Origin: Chitinophaga sp.
GTDB lineage: Bacteria; Bacteroidota; Bacteroidia; Chitinophagales; Chitinophagaceae
DNA length: 64,000 bases
Assembly (NCBI RefSeq): GCF_017745275.1
Contig: NZ_JAGHZS010000009.1
Coordinates: forward strand, 310,001-374,000
Direction: 5' to 3'
In this document: positions 45,580-54,798 of the stretch, piece by piece
How positions within the stretch are numbered: the first letter of the stretch is position 1
How the letters are laid out: the number at the start of each line of letters is the position of its first letter
Notes under the pieces: generated by a model
Database searches by the model: none
What the model saw: the letters and a program-made list of their open reading frames with translations, nothing else
Told to the model about the DNA's origin: nothing
Position numbers and translations under genes: made by a program

Positions 45580-46960
45580 AAGCACTTAACATGGTCACCA
45601 TAATCATAATCAGGTCTATCTGACTAAAGAAAAAGCAAACCGCCACAAATGCCAGGTAATTATTCTGGAATGCACTATTATTGTCATTGCGCTTCATTAA
45701 CACCAGGAAGTAGGCCACCAGGGCAATACCTCCAAATTCTGCGAGTATAAAAAACCAGCGCATATTAAGATTGTTGCCCCCAATACCTGCCACGCGGTTC
45801 TCATAATTCATTTGTCCCAGAAAATATTTCGGCGGAATAAAAGTACTGTTACCACCCCCGTATCCCGATAACAACAAATAAGGTTCATCTTGCAGAAAAT
45901 CCACTACGGGTAACTCTAAATCCCTTTGCAATGGCATCCCCAGGATGATGTTACTCTTTCCCCATATTTCGGTATTATAACGATAAGATGACCTTTTAAA
46001 AATCAGTTGATACACCGCGCTTTTCTGATTCTCCGTATACTGCTTAATAAAGTATTCCCTGGAACTGGCCACTGCCATAAAAAGTCCCACGATAGCCGCC
46101 AGCGACAAAATAACTTTACCACGTACCGATGACACACCTCTGAAAACGAAGAAGATCAACGCGCCTGCCAACAGGTTAATCCACCCCGTTTGAGATACAG
46201 TCAGCAAACTGGTAATAAGAGCGATGATGGTCATTTTATAATTCCTGTCTCTCAAAAATGCAGGAATCGCTAACGACAAAAACGCGCTTAACATTTTTGG
46301 TTCAGAAAATAATGCCTGCACGCGGAGACTAAATGCGTCATTTGATTGTTCCATCAAATACCGGCGTTGCAAACCCAGTACTTCATCCAGATCCAGGCTA
46401 TTGAAAGTGTATTCCGCAACAATCTGTATACCCGCTATCACACAGGATATTTTTGCGATTTTCTTCACGGTAGTCAAAAAATCTTCGAAAGAGTAAATAT
46501 CTTTTTCCTGTACTATCTTACTCCCTATCGCAAACAAAGGCAGGTACGTTTTCAGATAAAAATAAACAGGCCTTGTATAAAAGAGATAATACCTGTCGCC
46601 CGGATAGTAAAAAGGATCTTTATAAAACTGGATGATCAGAAATACCGCAATACTGGATATCAGTGGAAGCACCAGCAACAACAGGTACTCCCGTCGGATA
46701 TATAGTTTTCCCCTCGCCAACTGATGAAGCTGATCCAATAAAAATACTATCCCAATAAAAAAGGTACCCGTAAAGGTTGGCCCGATTATTATCATAGTAT
46801 AAGCCTCGGATGCAAAAGCATACAGCAGGCAGTCAACAGCGGATATTCTCCTGTTGTAGTATAAATACAATAATATGCCCGCAATCAGGAGAGGCATTGA
46901 CTCCCTGAAAGTTTCCACATAAACGTTATCACTTACTAAAAGGTCATATCCGACATCCAT
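45512..46960 (-). CDS. Wzy-like polysaccharide polymerase (multi-pass membrane protein)
   Basis: 482 residues with about 11 membrane segments and a long periplasmic loop (about 330-400) rich in Asn, Gly and Tyr (LSGYGGGNSTF), the usual plan of O-antigen ligase or Wzy polymerases. The sequence of such proteins is poorly conserved, so the call rests on topology and operon position between flippase, transferases and the export genes. It would polymerise repeat units on the periplasmic side. This part of the operon looks AT-richer than the flanking housekeeping genes. The last 68 bases overlap the next methyltransferase gene. Confidence 0.72.
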   Translation of the reverse strand: MDVGYDLLVSDNVYVETFRESMPLLIAGILLYLYYNRRISAVDCLLYAFASEAYTMIIIGPTFTGTFFIGIVFLLDQLHQLARGKLYIRREYLLLLVLPLISSIAVFLIIQFYKDPFYYPGDRYYLFYTRPVYFYLKTYLPLFAIGSKIVQEKDIYSFEDFLTTVKKIAKISCVIAGIQIVAEYTFNSLDLDEVLGLQRRYLMEQSNDAFSLRVQALFSEPKMLSAFLSLAIPAFLRDRNYKMTIIALITSLLTVSQTGWINLLAGALIFFVFRGVSSVRGKVILSLAAIVGLFMAVASSREYFIKQYTENQKSAVYQLIFKRSSYRYNTEIWGKSNIILGMPLQRDLELPVVDFLQDEPYLLLSGYGGGNSTFIPPKYFLGQMNYENRVAGIGGNNLNMRWFFILAEFGGIALVAYFLVLMKRNDNNSAFQNNYLAFVAVCFFFSQIDLIMIMVTMLSAYGEGSPQNSEGNEATEQYHMGM

Positions 46961-47036
46961 ATCTGACTTTATTATTGATTCGTTTGATGCCAGCAGAGCA
47001 TACTCATTTCAGATATCCTTTTCACCGGCTGTTTAT

Positions 47037-47948
47037 TCATAAAAAAATCCGTTTGTATATTTTATTCAATACCCTCACTTGTTGCAATGCACCTTTTATC
47101 CTGACAGGCAGCGTTCCTATGTGAAATATTTTATCACTGGTAAACTTATCTGCCACTTCATTTATCTCATCATTTTCCGGATGTATCATGGTGGAAATCC
47201 CTCCGTAATTCATCTTTCCCAACCAGTACGGCACACGCCGGGTATGTGTTGCATTTTTTCCGTAGCCAATATTGTTGACTAAGTTGACATCGGGTGTAAT
47301 ACCACAACCATTGTTAAACCATACCACCAGCACCCATTGAATATCCCAGGTATCCACCTGCTGGTGAAAAATGGAGAGGAAATATTTTATAACCGGATGC
47401 TGATTCTTCTTCTTCATTAGATGATGGTAGGGTCGAAGTGAAAAGTCATATTTTTTCCAGGCTCTCCGCCAGGTAGCCCAGCCCCATACATGTATGTGGC
47501 GGGAGAAATAATAAGATGCTTCCGAACGCCGTGTACCCAGCTGGAAATTGCTGCCACCAATGTGCATCACATGATGCTGATCACGATATCGTTCCAGCAA
47601 CTCCGTGCAAAAGGAAAAGAACGTTGCATCGGGAACACAATCATCTTCCAGTATAATCCCTTCTTCCACTTCTTCAAAAAACCAATCTATTGCACTACTT
47701 ACCGCCTTGCCACATCCCAGGTTAGTATTCCGGAACAATGTTTTTACTTCACAGGGCCAGTCGATATGTTCCAACACATAAGCCCGCGTTGCCATACACA
47801 TCGCCGCTTCTCCCGGTACAGTAGCCCTTGGCCCATCTGCAGCAATGAACAGTCGCGTTGGCTGTTGCTGCCTGATTTGTTCAAAAACCAGTGCCACCTC
47901 GTCCAAACGGTTAAATACAAGAAATAGAATGGGCGTCTGTAACATCAT
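47037..47948 (-). CDS. Glycosyltransferase family 2-like protein
   Basis: 303 residues, GT-A fold. TPILFLVFNRLDEVALVFEQIRQQ is the start of the nucleotide-binding domain, LFIAADGPR and ILEDDCVPDATFF hold the metal-binding DDC, and HVWGWATWRRAWKKYD is the acceptor region common to this GT2-like family of Bacteroidota. It adds one sugar in the cytosol. Start ATG 47948 overlaps the upstream methyltransferase stop (ATGA). Confidence 0.86.
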   Translation of the reverse strand: MMLQTPILFLVFNRLDEVALVFEQIRQQQPTRLFIAADGPRATVPGEAAMCMATRAYVLEHIDWPCEVKTLFRNTNLGCGKAVSSAIDWFFEEVEEGIILEDDCVPDATFFSFCTELLERYRDQHHVMHIGGSNFQLGTRRSEASYYFSRHIHVWGWATWRRAWKKYDFSLRPYHHLMKKKNQHPVIKYFLSIFHQQVDTWDIQWVLVVWFNNGCGITPDVNLVNNIGYGKNATHTRRVPYWLGKMNYGGISTMIHPENDEINEVADKFTSDKIFHIGTLPVRIKGALQQVRVLNKIYKRIFL

Positions 47949-48592
47949 TTTATAGCTTCTAATGCAACCGCGTTATTAAATCTGATTTCCTCTTCTACCA
48001 ACTGGAACATATGATCCGGACAATCGCGGTAGCTGCAGGGTCTGACACTCCTGAACCCGGTTTCTTTCAGCAAATGAGTCAACGATACCTGGTCCCACAT
48101 ATACAGGTGTTCGCGGTTACCAAACGCATGTTGCATCAGTTGTTTAAATCCGGACGGTCGTCTTAATTTGCCTAACATGGTTTCCTCCAGGAACTTCACG
48201 TTTGCTTCCTGGTCGTTACTGCTCAGGTTCTCCAGGTATCGCCGGCTGGCAGACTCCAGGTCCGGTACCACGCACCTGAAATAGCCACCGGGCTTCAACA
48301 GCTGCCAGGTATTCTTAACAGCCAGGCGGCAGTCTTCATACGACAAATGTTCCAATACATGGCTACAATAAATCCCATCACATGAATTGGCGGCAATGCG
48401 TGGCAGTCCCTTCCGGATATCTCCCAGCAACACATCCTTGTGAAAGCTAACGTGCATACCTGATCTCAGCAGCTTACCAATAACAGGAAGTTGTTGTAAC
48501 CTCAGGGTGGGAGAAGCGTCAAAATTCTTCCAACCTGCAGGCGCTGAAAAAGGCCCGCAACCGTATTGTATATATAGCTTATTCTCTGACAT
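47945..48592 (-). CDS. Class I SAM-dependent methyltransferase
   Basis: 215 residues beginning MSENKLYIQYGCG. This is a small methyltransferase with YGCGPFSAPAGWKNFDASP (SAM site), YCSHVLEHLSYEDCRLA and LKPGGYFRCVVPDLE, the Methyltransf_11-like pattern. I chose the ATG at 48592, which gives a start directly at the domain; the longer frame to 48793 is the shadow of the upstream gene. It overlaps the upstream FkbM gene by 14 bases. Likely methylates a sugar or a lipid-linked sugar. Confidence 0.86.
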   Translation of the reverse strand: MSENKLYIQYGCGPFSAPAGWKNFDASPTLRLQQLPVIGKLLRSGMHVSFHKDVLLGDIRKGLPRIAANSCDGIYCSHVLEHLSYEDCRLAVKNTWQLLKPGGYFRCVVPDLESASRRYLENLSSNDQEANVKFLEETMLGKLRRPSGFKQLMQHAFGNREHLYMWDQVSLTHLLKETGFRSVRPCSYRDCPDHMFQLVEEEIRFNNAVALEAIK

Positions 48593-49286
48593 ACTCACTC
48601 CTGCTGTTTTTGAAAAAATAAGTATAGTATGTTTTAGCAAAAACGGTGTAGCCCATCCCCTGCATAAACTGTAACAACTCACTATTCGCCATATGTTCCA
48701 GCTCAAATGGCTGCGACTCAACCAATACGTACGCCGGGCGGTATTTTTCCCAATTATTTGAACGCAATACTTCCATATCAAATCCTTCCGCATCTATTGT
48801 CAGAAAATCAATAGGAACATCAGCAGGTAAATGCTCGTCCAGTATTTCCGACAATGGCCAGGTTTCAATTTTCTTTTTGTCGATTACCCGGTATTGTGGC
48901 GCCTGGCTATACTCCGTCACTTTTTCATTTGAAAATGTACTCAATGCCGGGTCATTAAATACGTTGTACGTCAGGTACTGCCTGGTAGCAGATACACCGA
49001 TTTCAAGGTTGATATCCTGCGGCCTGTATTTATCAAATAACGCCATAGATCCCGGCATGGGGTCTATGTTAATTCCACGCCATTTCATTTTATAAAACAG
49101 GTAGGTGTTGGAAAACCGGAACGGATGATGTGCTCCCACATCTACGTAAGTACCTTTCTCTTTGTGATGAAAGATTCTCTTTAATATCAGGTCTTCTCCC
49201 TCAGAACTATATGCCCTTCTGCGATACCTGATCTGCGGAAACATGCCGGAAATGGCCTTTATTGCTATGGTCTTCATCCAACTCAT
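48579..49286 (-). CDS. FkbM family methyltransferase
   Basis: 235 residues. YVDVGAHHPFRFSNTYLFY is the SAM binding start, GINIDPMPGSMALFDKYRP the next element, and FLTIDAEGFDMEVLRSN the FkbM signature. The AHHPFRFSNT form marks a subgroup also seen in other Bacteroidota EPS loci, from general memory. I chose ATG 49286; the frame is open to TTG 49331 which would overlap the flippase gene. Confidence 0.87.
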   Translation of the reverse strand: MSWMKTIAIKAISGMFPQIRYRRRAYSSEGEDLILKRIFHHKEKGTYVDVGAHHPFRFSNTYLFYKMKWRGINIDPMPGSMALFDKYRPQDINLEIGVSATRQYLTYNVFNDPALSTFSNEKVTEYSQAPQYRVIDKKKIETWPLSEILDEHLPADVPIDFLTIDAEGFDMEVLRSNNWEKYRPAYVLVESQPFELEHMANSELLQFMQGMGYTVFAKTYYTYFFKNSRSEYVRE

Positions 49287-49290
49287 TCGC

Positions 49291-50631
49291 TCATGAATTT
49301 TCAGGTGTAACAGAGAAATAATTAAGCGCAAAAAACTTTAAGGAATGCCAGGCCTGCTTTACATCTTCATATGCCAGCAACGGATTAAGCATTTTCCTGG
49401 TAAACAGCCATCCTTTACCACTTTTATCAAATGCCACCAATGACAGGTATACGGCCGAATACGCGATGACGGTAGCTATGGCAGCACCTATACCTCCGTA
49501 GGGGCGAATAAGTACCATATTGAGCCCCACATTGATAATAAGGCCCATTATGTTTCCATAGAGCGTAATCTTATAACTGCCTTCAATAACCAGGTACTGT
49601 GTAAACATCGAACATAAAAAAACAGGTACACTGGCCCACACATGTATCATCAGGATAGCTGAAGCAGCCACATATTGCTTTCCGTACAGAAAAGGAATAA
49701 TCACGTTAGCCAGTAACATCACTAATAGTGAGATGGTAAAACTTACCCAGAAAGATAACCGCATACACTTCTCCACACCACGCCAATAGGCCGCCATATC
49801 CGTTTTTCTTTTGTTGATCAGATCCGGTAATATGGCGGTGGCTAAAATCACCGGTATGGCATACCATAGCTCCGATATTCTTGCAGCCACTACATATTCT
49901 CCCAACTGCGAAGCAGTTCCTAACATGTCCAGTAAAAGCAGGTCTATCTTTACAAACAACACCACCACCAAATTAGAAAAAAGCAAAGGCCAACCCTGCG
50001 CCAGCAAATACTTTCCCAATCTGTAATCGAGGTTAGGCCACCACCCCGAGGCATACCGGCGCCGGTAATTATCAATGATAACCGTATAAGTAACCACGCC
50101 TTCCGCAAGTGTTACCCACAGGAAATCAGACAGTGTTCCGTTGGTGAAAACAATCAACAGCTTTATGACACAAAAAATCAGGAATACCACCACCTTGGGG
50201 ATAATTACCTTTTTTACATCGTTCTGCGCCTGGTAGAAATAATCAAACACATCAAAAGATTGCAACACGATTGTTAACGCCGTAAAAATGGTACAATACA
50301 GGTATATTGGCTGATGGGGCTTGGAAAGTACTACAAAAGCTATACTCACCGCCATACTAATGATACCGGCGCCGATACGCATAAAAATAAGTATCGCCAC
50401 AATGGCAGATGGATTGGATTTAGCACCCAGCAACTCCTTCACTGCAATCTTATCCATTCCCAGTAAAGCAAAGCTTCCTGCAATAGTGGTAAGCGCCAGC
50501 GCATAATTCCATATCCCAAATTGCTCAGGACCTAAGTGCCGCGCCATCATTGCCAGGACAATGATTCCCGGAAAAAGCTTACTCAGTTTATCGATGAGTA
50601 ACCAGCCGCTATTTTCAAATACTTTATGCAA
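49291..50631 (-). CDS. wzx: Wzx-like oligosaccharide flippase
   Basis: 446 residues with 12-14 membrane segments of the MATE/Wzx type. GPEQFGIWNYALALTTIAGSFALLGMD at the N-terminal third and KYLLAQGWPLLFSNLVVVLFVKIDLLLLD in the middle are the repeated Wzx motifs. It moves lipid-linked repeat units across the inner membrane. The start overlaps the wzc stop region by eight bases (ORFs 49291-50631 and 50624-53008), so translation is likely coupled. Confidence 0.88.
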   Translation of the reverse strand: MHKVFENSGWLLIDKLSKLFPGIIVLAMMARHLGPEQFGIWNYALALTTIAGSFALLGMDKIAVKELLGAKSNPSAIVAILIFMRIGAGIISMAVSIAFVVLSKPHQPIYLYCTIFTALTIVLQSFDVFDYFYQAQNDVKKVIIPKVVVFLIFCVIKLLIVFTNGTLSDFLWVTLAEGVVTYTVIIDNYRRRYASGWWPNLDYRLGKYLLAQGWPLLFSNLVVVLFVKIDLLLLDMLGTASQLGEYVVAARISELWYAIPVILATAILPDLINKRKTDMAAYWRGVEKCMRLSFWVSFTISLLVMLLANVIIPFLYGKQYVAASAILMIHVWASVPVFLCSMFTQYLVIEGSYKITLYGNIMGLIINVGLNMVLIRPYGGIGAAIATVIAYSAVYLSLVAFDKSGKGWLFTRKMLNPLLAYEDVKQAWHSLKFFALNYFSVTPENS

Positions 50632-53008
50632 TTCTTCTTTTTATTTTCTTAAAGACAGATACTCCCTTTGCTTTATGATGCTTATTTGCCGCATATCCGT
50701 AGTGATCGTAATAGTCGTATGGATGGAATGCATCCTGCTCAATACCATTAAAAATGAGGCCTTTCTTTCTACGGAATACTTCATTCAGGTTTTCTGCTAC
50801 TGCTGATAACCTGGATTTAAGCGTAAAGTTGTAACGCACCACAAAGAGCGTACAATCCACATACGGAGAGATACTCTTCGCATCCGATACAATACCAATC
50901 GGCGAAATATCAATGATGATGTAGTCGAACCGTTCCTTCAGCAATCCCAGTAAATCTGCCATCCGTTTGCCTTCAATCAGTTCCACGGGGTTGGGAGGAA
51001 TGGGTCCGGAAGACACGAGGCAGAGTCCTTCTTTGTTGGGTACTTTTTTGATGATCTCATCTGCCGTTTTATTCCCGATGATGTAGTTAGTGAGACCAAT
51101 CGTGTTATCCATACCAATAGACCTGGAGAGTTTGGGTTTCCTGAGGTCCATTTCCACCAGTACTACCTTCTTTCCTCCTACTGTCAGGGCATTGGCGAGA
51201 TGTGCAGAGATAAAAGTCTTTCCTTCACCGGATACGCTGGAGGTGATCATGATCGTAGCAGCGTCATTTTGTTCTGCCAGCACGAACTTGAGGTTGGTAC
51301 GCAAATTAAATATCTGCTCCTGTATAACAGACCTGTTTTGCGCAGACATTTCATGTATGATAGGCATATCCTCGTGTTGCTGAAATATTTCCGCCATTAC
51401 CGGAAAGTCAAATATCTGTTCAATTTCCTTTTTGGTAAGTACCCGTGGGTTGAGGAAATACTTGAGGTAGATGTAAGCGATACTGAGCACCAGTCCCACC
51501 GCTATAAACCCAATAAAGACAAATGTTTTCTTCGGTGAAATAGGTTTTTGCGGAACAAAAGCCGGTGCAATAATTTTATTATCGGTAACATTGCTGGCGT
51601 AAGATACTGATGCTTCTTCCTTTTTCTTTAACAGGTATAAATAGAGATTTTCCTTTACACCCTGTTGCCTTTTAATGTTGATATATTCCCTTTCATAAGC
51701 CGGTATATGGGCAATTTTCCCCATGATTTCATTCACCTTCGTCTGGGTTCCTTTTTGTATCACTCCTGCATTTCTTCTATAACCTGCGATATAGTTCCGG
51801 ATGGTATTCCGGGAATCTTCTATTTGAGCATCCAGGTTTTGCAGGATATTACTGGTAGGCTGAAGAGAAAGGGATAACCGCCTTTTTTCCTTCAACCCTT
51901 CTTCATAGCGGTTAATCAGGGAAGTCAATGTTTGATCAACGCTTGTGCTAACGGGAGCAAACGGATAATCGCTACCCGGATGATTGATATAATTTTCCAC
52001 CTGGTTAACAACTGACAATTGCATATTCGCCTCATTCAGGCGTACATCGGCATCTTTTACCTGCTCCAGTGCCAGCTTGGAACTTGCTTCTATATCTGTG
52101 ATACCTCTCTGTACTTTAAAGCTTTCCTCCTGCTTTTCTAACAGTCCCAGTTCATCCCGGAGAGAATCAATTCTCACCGTCAGGAAATTGATTGTTTTTA
52201 AGGCCACTTTGTTTTTATCATCCAGTGTATACTGGTTGTAGGTTTCCAGTAATGCGTTGAGAAATTTTGCGGCTCTGTCGGCCACCTGGTCTTCATATGT
52301 TACCACCACTACCGTAGCGTCTTTATTTACCAGGCTGGTGCCGATATGTTCTATTTTTTTATAAGCCAGATCCATCACAGAATCCACCACGATGCGAAAG
52401 GAGCTTCCCATCGGCTCGTCTTCACCTGGTGTATAACGAATACTGAATTTGTCTTTATTCATTACAAAAGGCTCCCCTGATTTCACTTGAAGCTGGCTCA
52501 CCAGGTGGTCATCTTCATCAAAATATTTTACTTTCAGGAAATCAGTGCCAGGTGTAACATCAAACGTGTAATTGCCCACGTTGCTACTATCAGTCAACAG
52601 CCGGATTCCCAAAAAATCCGGGTTATATATTTCCTCATCCCTTACGGCTCCTTTTTTATAATAGCGAATATTAAAATGATTACTTTGGATCGCTTTCTCC
52701 AATAATATCGGGGATTTAAGCACCTCCATTTCATTTTCAATATTCTTATTATTATTGAACAGCGACAGGGATTTTAGCATGTCCATCTCCTCTCCACCTG
52801 GTTTCTTTTCATCTTTCAGGTAAATTTTTGTGCTGGACAAATACATAGGCTTTTTGTACTTCAGGTAGGCGAATGCGCCTCCCACAGCCAGCAGAGCTAT
52901 AATGATCAACAGGGGCCAGTGAAAGAAGATTTTCTTAAGAAAATCATTCAGGTCAATCACACTATTTTTATTGACTGCATTTCTATCTGCCATAAAAACA
53001 TGTTTCAT
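50624..53008 (-). CDS. wzc: Tyrosine autokinase / chain-length co-polymerase (Wzc-like)
   Basis: 794 residues that join a Wzz-type co-polymerase with a BY-kinase. An N-terminal membrane segment (about 30-50), a long periplasmic coiled-coil region with QDQ-like turns, and a second membrane segment (about 505-525) come first. The cytosolic kinase has Walker A SVSGEGKT (about 588-595), Walker A' VLVEMDLRKP and DYIIIDISPIG. A tyrosine cluster, YDYYDHYGY (about 765-775), near the C-terminus is the autophosphorylation tail. It controls polymer length and export with Wza. ATGA overlap with the wza stop. Confidence 0.94.
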   Translation of the reverse strand: MKHVFMADRNAVNKNSVIDLNDFLKKIFFHWPLLIIIALLAVGGAFAYLKYKKPMYLSSTKIYLKDEKKPGGEEMDMLKSLSLFNNNKNIENEMEVLKSPILLEKAIQSNHFNIRYYKKGAVRDEEIYNPDFLGIRLLTDSSNVGNYTFDVTPGTDFLKVKYFDEDDHLVSQLQVKSGEPFVMNKDKFSIRYTPGEDEPMGSSFRIVVDSVMDLAYKKIEHIGTSLVNKDATVVVVTYEDQVADRAAKFLNALLETYNQYTLDDKNKVALKTINFLTVRIDSLRDELGLLEKQEESFKVQRGITDIEASSKLALEQVKDADVRLNEANMQLSVVNQVENYINHPGSDYPFAPVSTSVDQTLTSLINRYEEGLKEKRRLSLSLQPTSNILQNLDAQIEDSRNTIRNYIAGYRRNAGVIQKGTQTKVNEIMGKIAHIPAYEREYINIKRQQGVKENLYLYLLKKKEEASVSYASNVTDNKIIAPAFVPQKPISPKKTFVFIGFIAVGLVLSIAYIYLKYFLNPRVLTKKEIEQIFDFPVMAEIFQQHEDMPIIHEMSAQNRSVIQEQIFNLRTNLKFVLAEQNDAATIMITSSVSGEGKTFISAHLANALTVGGKKVVLVEMDLRKPKLSRSIGMDNTIGLTNYIIGNKTADEIIKKVPNKEGLCLVSSGPIPPNPVELIEGKRMADLLGLLKERFDYIIIDISPIGIVSDAKSISPYVDCTLFVVRYNFTLKSRLSAVAENLNEVFRRKKGLIFNGIEQDAFHPYDYYDHYGYAANKHHKAKGVSVFKKIKRRIA

Positions 53009-53766
53009 TTGCGAAGAATAACGATCGTTGTAACAAGAGAAATAAAACTCAGTATCGCAGGTAACAGCAATAACGTTTTTGATGAACCAAAAGACCGGTT
53101 AGGTCCGGGCTTTACATACACCACATCATTATTTCCCAGGTAGTAATAGGGAGAAGTGAGTGTTTTGGCATCATTCAGGTTTACGGTTCCATAGTTTTTT
53201 ACGCCATTCACTTCCCTTATCACTATAATATCATTTCGTTTAGCCGTTATATTGAGGTCTCCTGCCATACTCAGTGCGTCCAGGATAGTAAACCGTTCTG
53301 ACGACACCTTGTAAGATCCCGGCCGCGCCACATCCCCCAGCACAGACACTTTAAAATTGAGCAGCCTGGTAGATACATACACATTTCGTATTTCTTTCTC
53401 CAATGCCTGTCGGACAGCCTCTGTAACACCAGCGGTGGTCAATCCTTTTACATAAATTCTCCCGGCTATAGGTAGAATAATATTACCGGTGCTGTCTACC
53501 ACATATCCCTGTTCAATGTTATTTCCCCCTGCTGTTGGACCACTAAGGGTATTGGGATTAAAAATCATTGATACATCTTTGTCAATGGTGGTGACAGTAA
53601 TTTGTAAGACATCTCCTGTTTGTATCCTCAACTGCTGCGGGATATTCACAGTGTCGCCACCGTTGATCGTGGAAATATCGTTGAAATAAGTAAGCTTTTT
53701 TGAGCTGGAACAACCTGTTAATAGGATAAACATGACAATCGCGGAATAGTAAAATCTGGATCCCAT
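53005..53766 (-). CDS. wza: Polysaccharide export lipoprotein (Wza-like)
   Basis: 253 residues. A lipobox LLTGC (Cys19) anchors it in the outer membrane. LRIQTGDVLQITV is the polysaccharide export (Poly_export) domain and GRIYVKGLTTAGVTEAV plus VSVLGDVARPGSYKV are SLBB-like domains; NNDVVYVKPGP follows. A C-terminal hydrophobic segment (about 230-250) crosses the outer membrane or forms the helical pore end. First gene of the operon; the region upstream has a palindrome and a repeated motif. Confidence 0.93.
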   Translation of the reverse strand: MGSRFYYSAIVMFILLTGCSSSKKLTYFNDISTINGGDTVNIPQQLRIQTGDVLQITVTTIDKDVSMIFNPNTLSGPTAGGNNIEQGYVVDSTGNIILPIAGRIYVKGLTTAGVTEAVRQALEKEIRNVYVSTRLLNFKVSVLGDVARPGSYKVSSERFTILDALSMAGDLNITAKRNDIIVIREVNGVKNYGTVNLNDAKTLTSPYYYLGNNDVVYVKPGPNRSFGSSKTLLLLPAILSFISLVTTIVILRK

Positions 53767-53918
53767 ATGATATGATTAATAAATGCCTGATATTTTGATC
53801 GATGGCAGCGTATGTCTATACCGGCCCGGCCACACCCCAAAAGATATCCATGCAATGCAAATTCCTGGGACACTTGTTACTTGGTTGCATATGCGTATTT
53901 ATTCAGAGGGAATACTTA

Positions 53919-53934
53919 AGTAATTATAATTACT
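53919..53934. promoter_or_regulatory. Perfect 16-bp palindrome upstream of wza
   Basis: AGTAATTATAATTACT is a perfect inverted repeat with no spacer, 153 bases before the EPS operon start. Such AT-rich palindromes are typical homodimer operator sites; no regulator gene is adjacent. Confidence 0.5.
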
Positions 53935-54103
53935 GAATTAATTTTTAAAACATCAGAACTTAATAATATGTTCAAAATTTGAGATAAAATCGAATAACTG
54001 AATAAAATGAATAGAAAAAATCCTGTAAAAAATGAACAAATGATACATAACATAATTCAACCATCTGTTTCAACAAGAATTCCGGGGCTAACGTTGGGTA
54101 AAT

Positions 54104-54144
54104 CCTCATGCAACCTCATGCATGTAATAAATCAACCTCATGCA
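54104..54144. promoter_or_regulatory. Three phased direct repeats CCTCATGCA
   Basis: Exact 9-base copies start at 54104, 54114 and 54136, i.e. 10 and 22 bases apart, one and two helical turns. They sit between the EPS operon start (about 340 bases away) and the hcp terminator. Repeats on one face of the helix suit a protein that binds cooperatively. No promoter core fitting the phylum consensus was found between them and wza. The rest of the 53767-54203 gap is AT-rich with no gene seen. Confidence 0.55.
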
Positions 54145-54203
54145 AACAGATAGATTATTCTGCGGCATTGAAGGCGCCTTGGGCGAAAGGGGAAAGGTGA
54201 GCA

Positions 54204-54234
54204 CAAAAAAAGCCGGCTCATACGAACCGGCTTC
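54204..54234 (-). terminator. Terminator of hcp/tssD
   Basis: On the minus strand, AAGCCGGTTC and GAGCCGGCTT form the stem with a GTAT loop, followed by a T-run. Confidence 0.82.
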
Positions 54235-54257
54235 TTTCTGCATAATGTCAGGAGTTA

Positions 54258-54644
54258 TTACACCCATTCATTAACATGTTTTGCGTTACCCATGCTAATT
54301 TCACGGGCAGAAATGGTAAAGGAAATTACCATTGGGTTTTTGTTTTCGTAGTCAAATGACTCTTCAAACTTTACCAGGTAACCCTCTTTAAATTCCAATG
54401 TTTTCAATTTGGAATCCGTGTCTCTTTTGTAGAAGGTGATGGAACCATCTTTTCTTTCAAAGTTGTTGACCATCCACTCAAAGAGTTCTGTTTTTCCGGT
54501 AGATTCTACCGTCAGTTTGATGCGTCCGCCACGGGTAATTGCCGATGGGCGTCCTGTTGCATCTGTTTCCTGTGTGAGATCGTAGGCTACGTGTTGTACG
54601 TTGTACTCTTCACCGCCTGATGTAAATTTTGCCTTGAAGGACAT
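54258..54644 (-). CDS. tssD: Type VI secretion tube protein (Hcp)
   Basis: 128 residues, the inner-tube ring protein that stacks under the sheath. It starts MSFKAKFTSGGEEYNVQHVAYDLTQETDATGRPS in the usual order for Bacteroidota TssD, with ITRGGRIKLTVEST, FERKDGSITFYKRD and ISAREISMGNAKHVNEW at the end. It has its own perfect promoter (54713-54742) and terminator, so it can be made in excess over the structural genes, as expected of the tube. Confidence 0.93.
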   Translation of the reverse strand: MSFKAKFTSGGEEYNVQHVAYDLTQETDATGRPSAITRGGRIKLTVESTGKTELFEWMVNNFERKDGSITFYKRDTDSKLKTLEFKEGYLVKFEESFDYENKNPMVISFTISAREISMGNAKHVNEWV

Positions 54645-54712
54645 GTGGGTTAATTTTTAAGGTTACAATAAAGAAATAAAAATTAGAGAACTATTTATTG
54701 ATTTATAAGTAC

Positions 54713-54742
54713 CAAATATAAGATGATTTTCTGATTAGTCAA
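54713..54742 (-). promoter_or_regulatory. Promoter of hcp/tssD
   Basis: Minus strand TTG (54740-54742), 19-base spacer, TATATTTG (54713-54720): exact match to TTG-N19-TAnnTTTG. The transcript would start near 54706 with a leader of about 60 bases. Confidence 0.7.
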
Positions 54743-54798
54743 CACTCCTAACAAATAATTTAACACTAGATCAGAAAAAACAAATACAGTCGTGATCG

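Noticed and set aside
48593-48793. Long N-terminal extension of the class I methyltransferase
   Set aside because: It lies wholly in another frame of the upstream FkbM gene and reads as a shadow.
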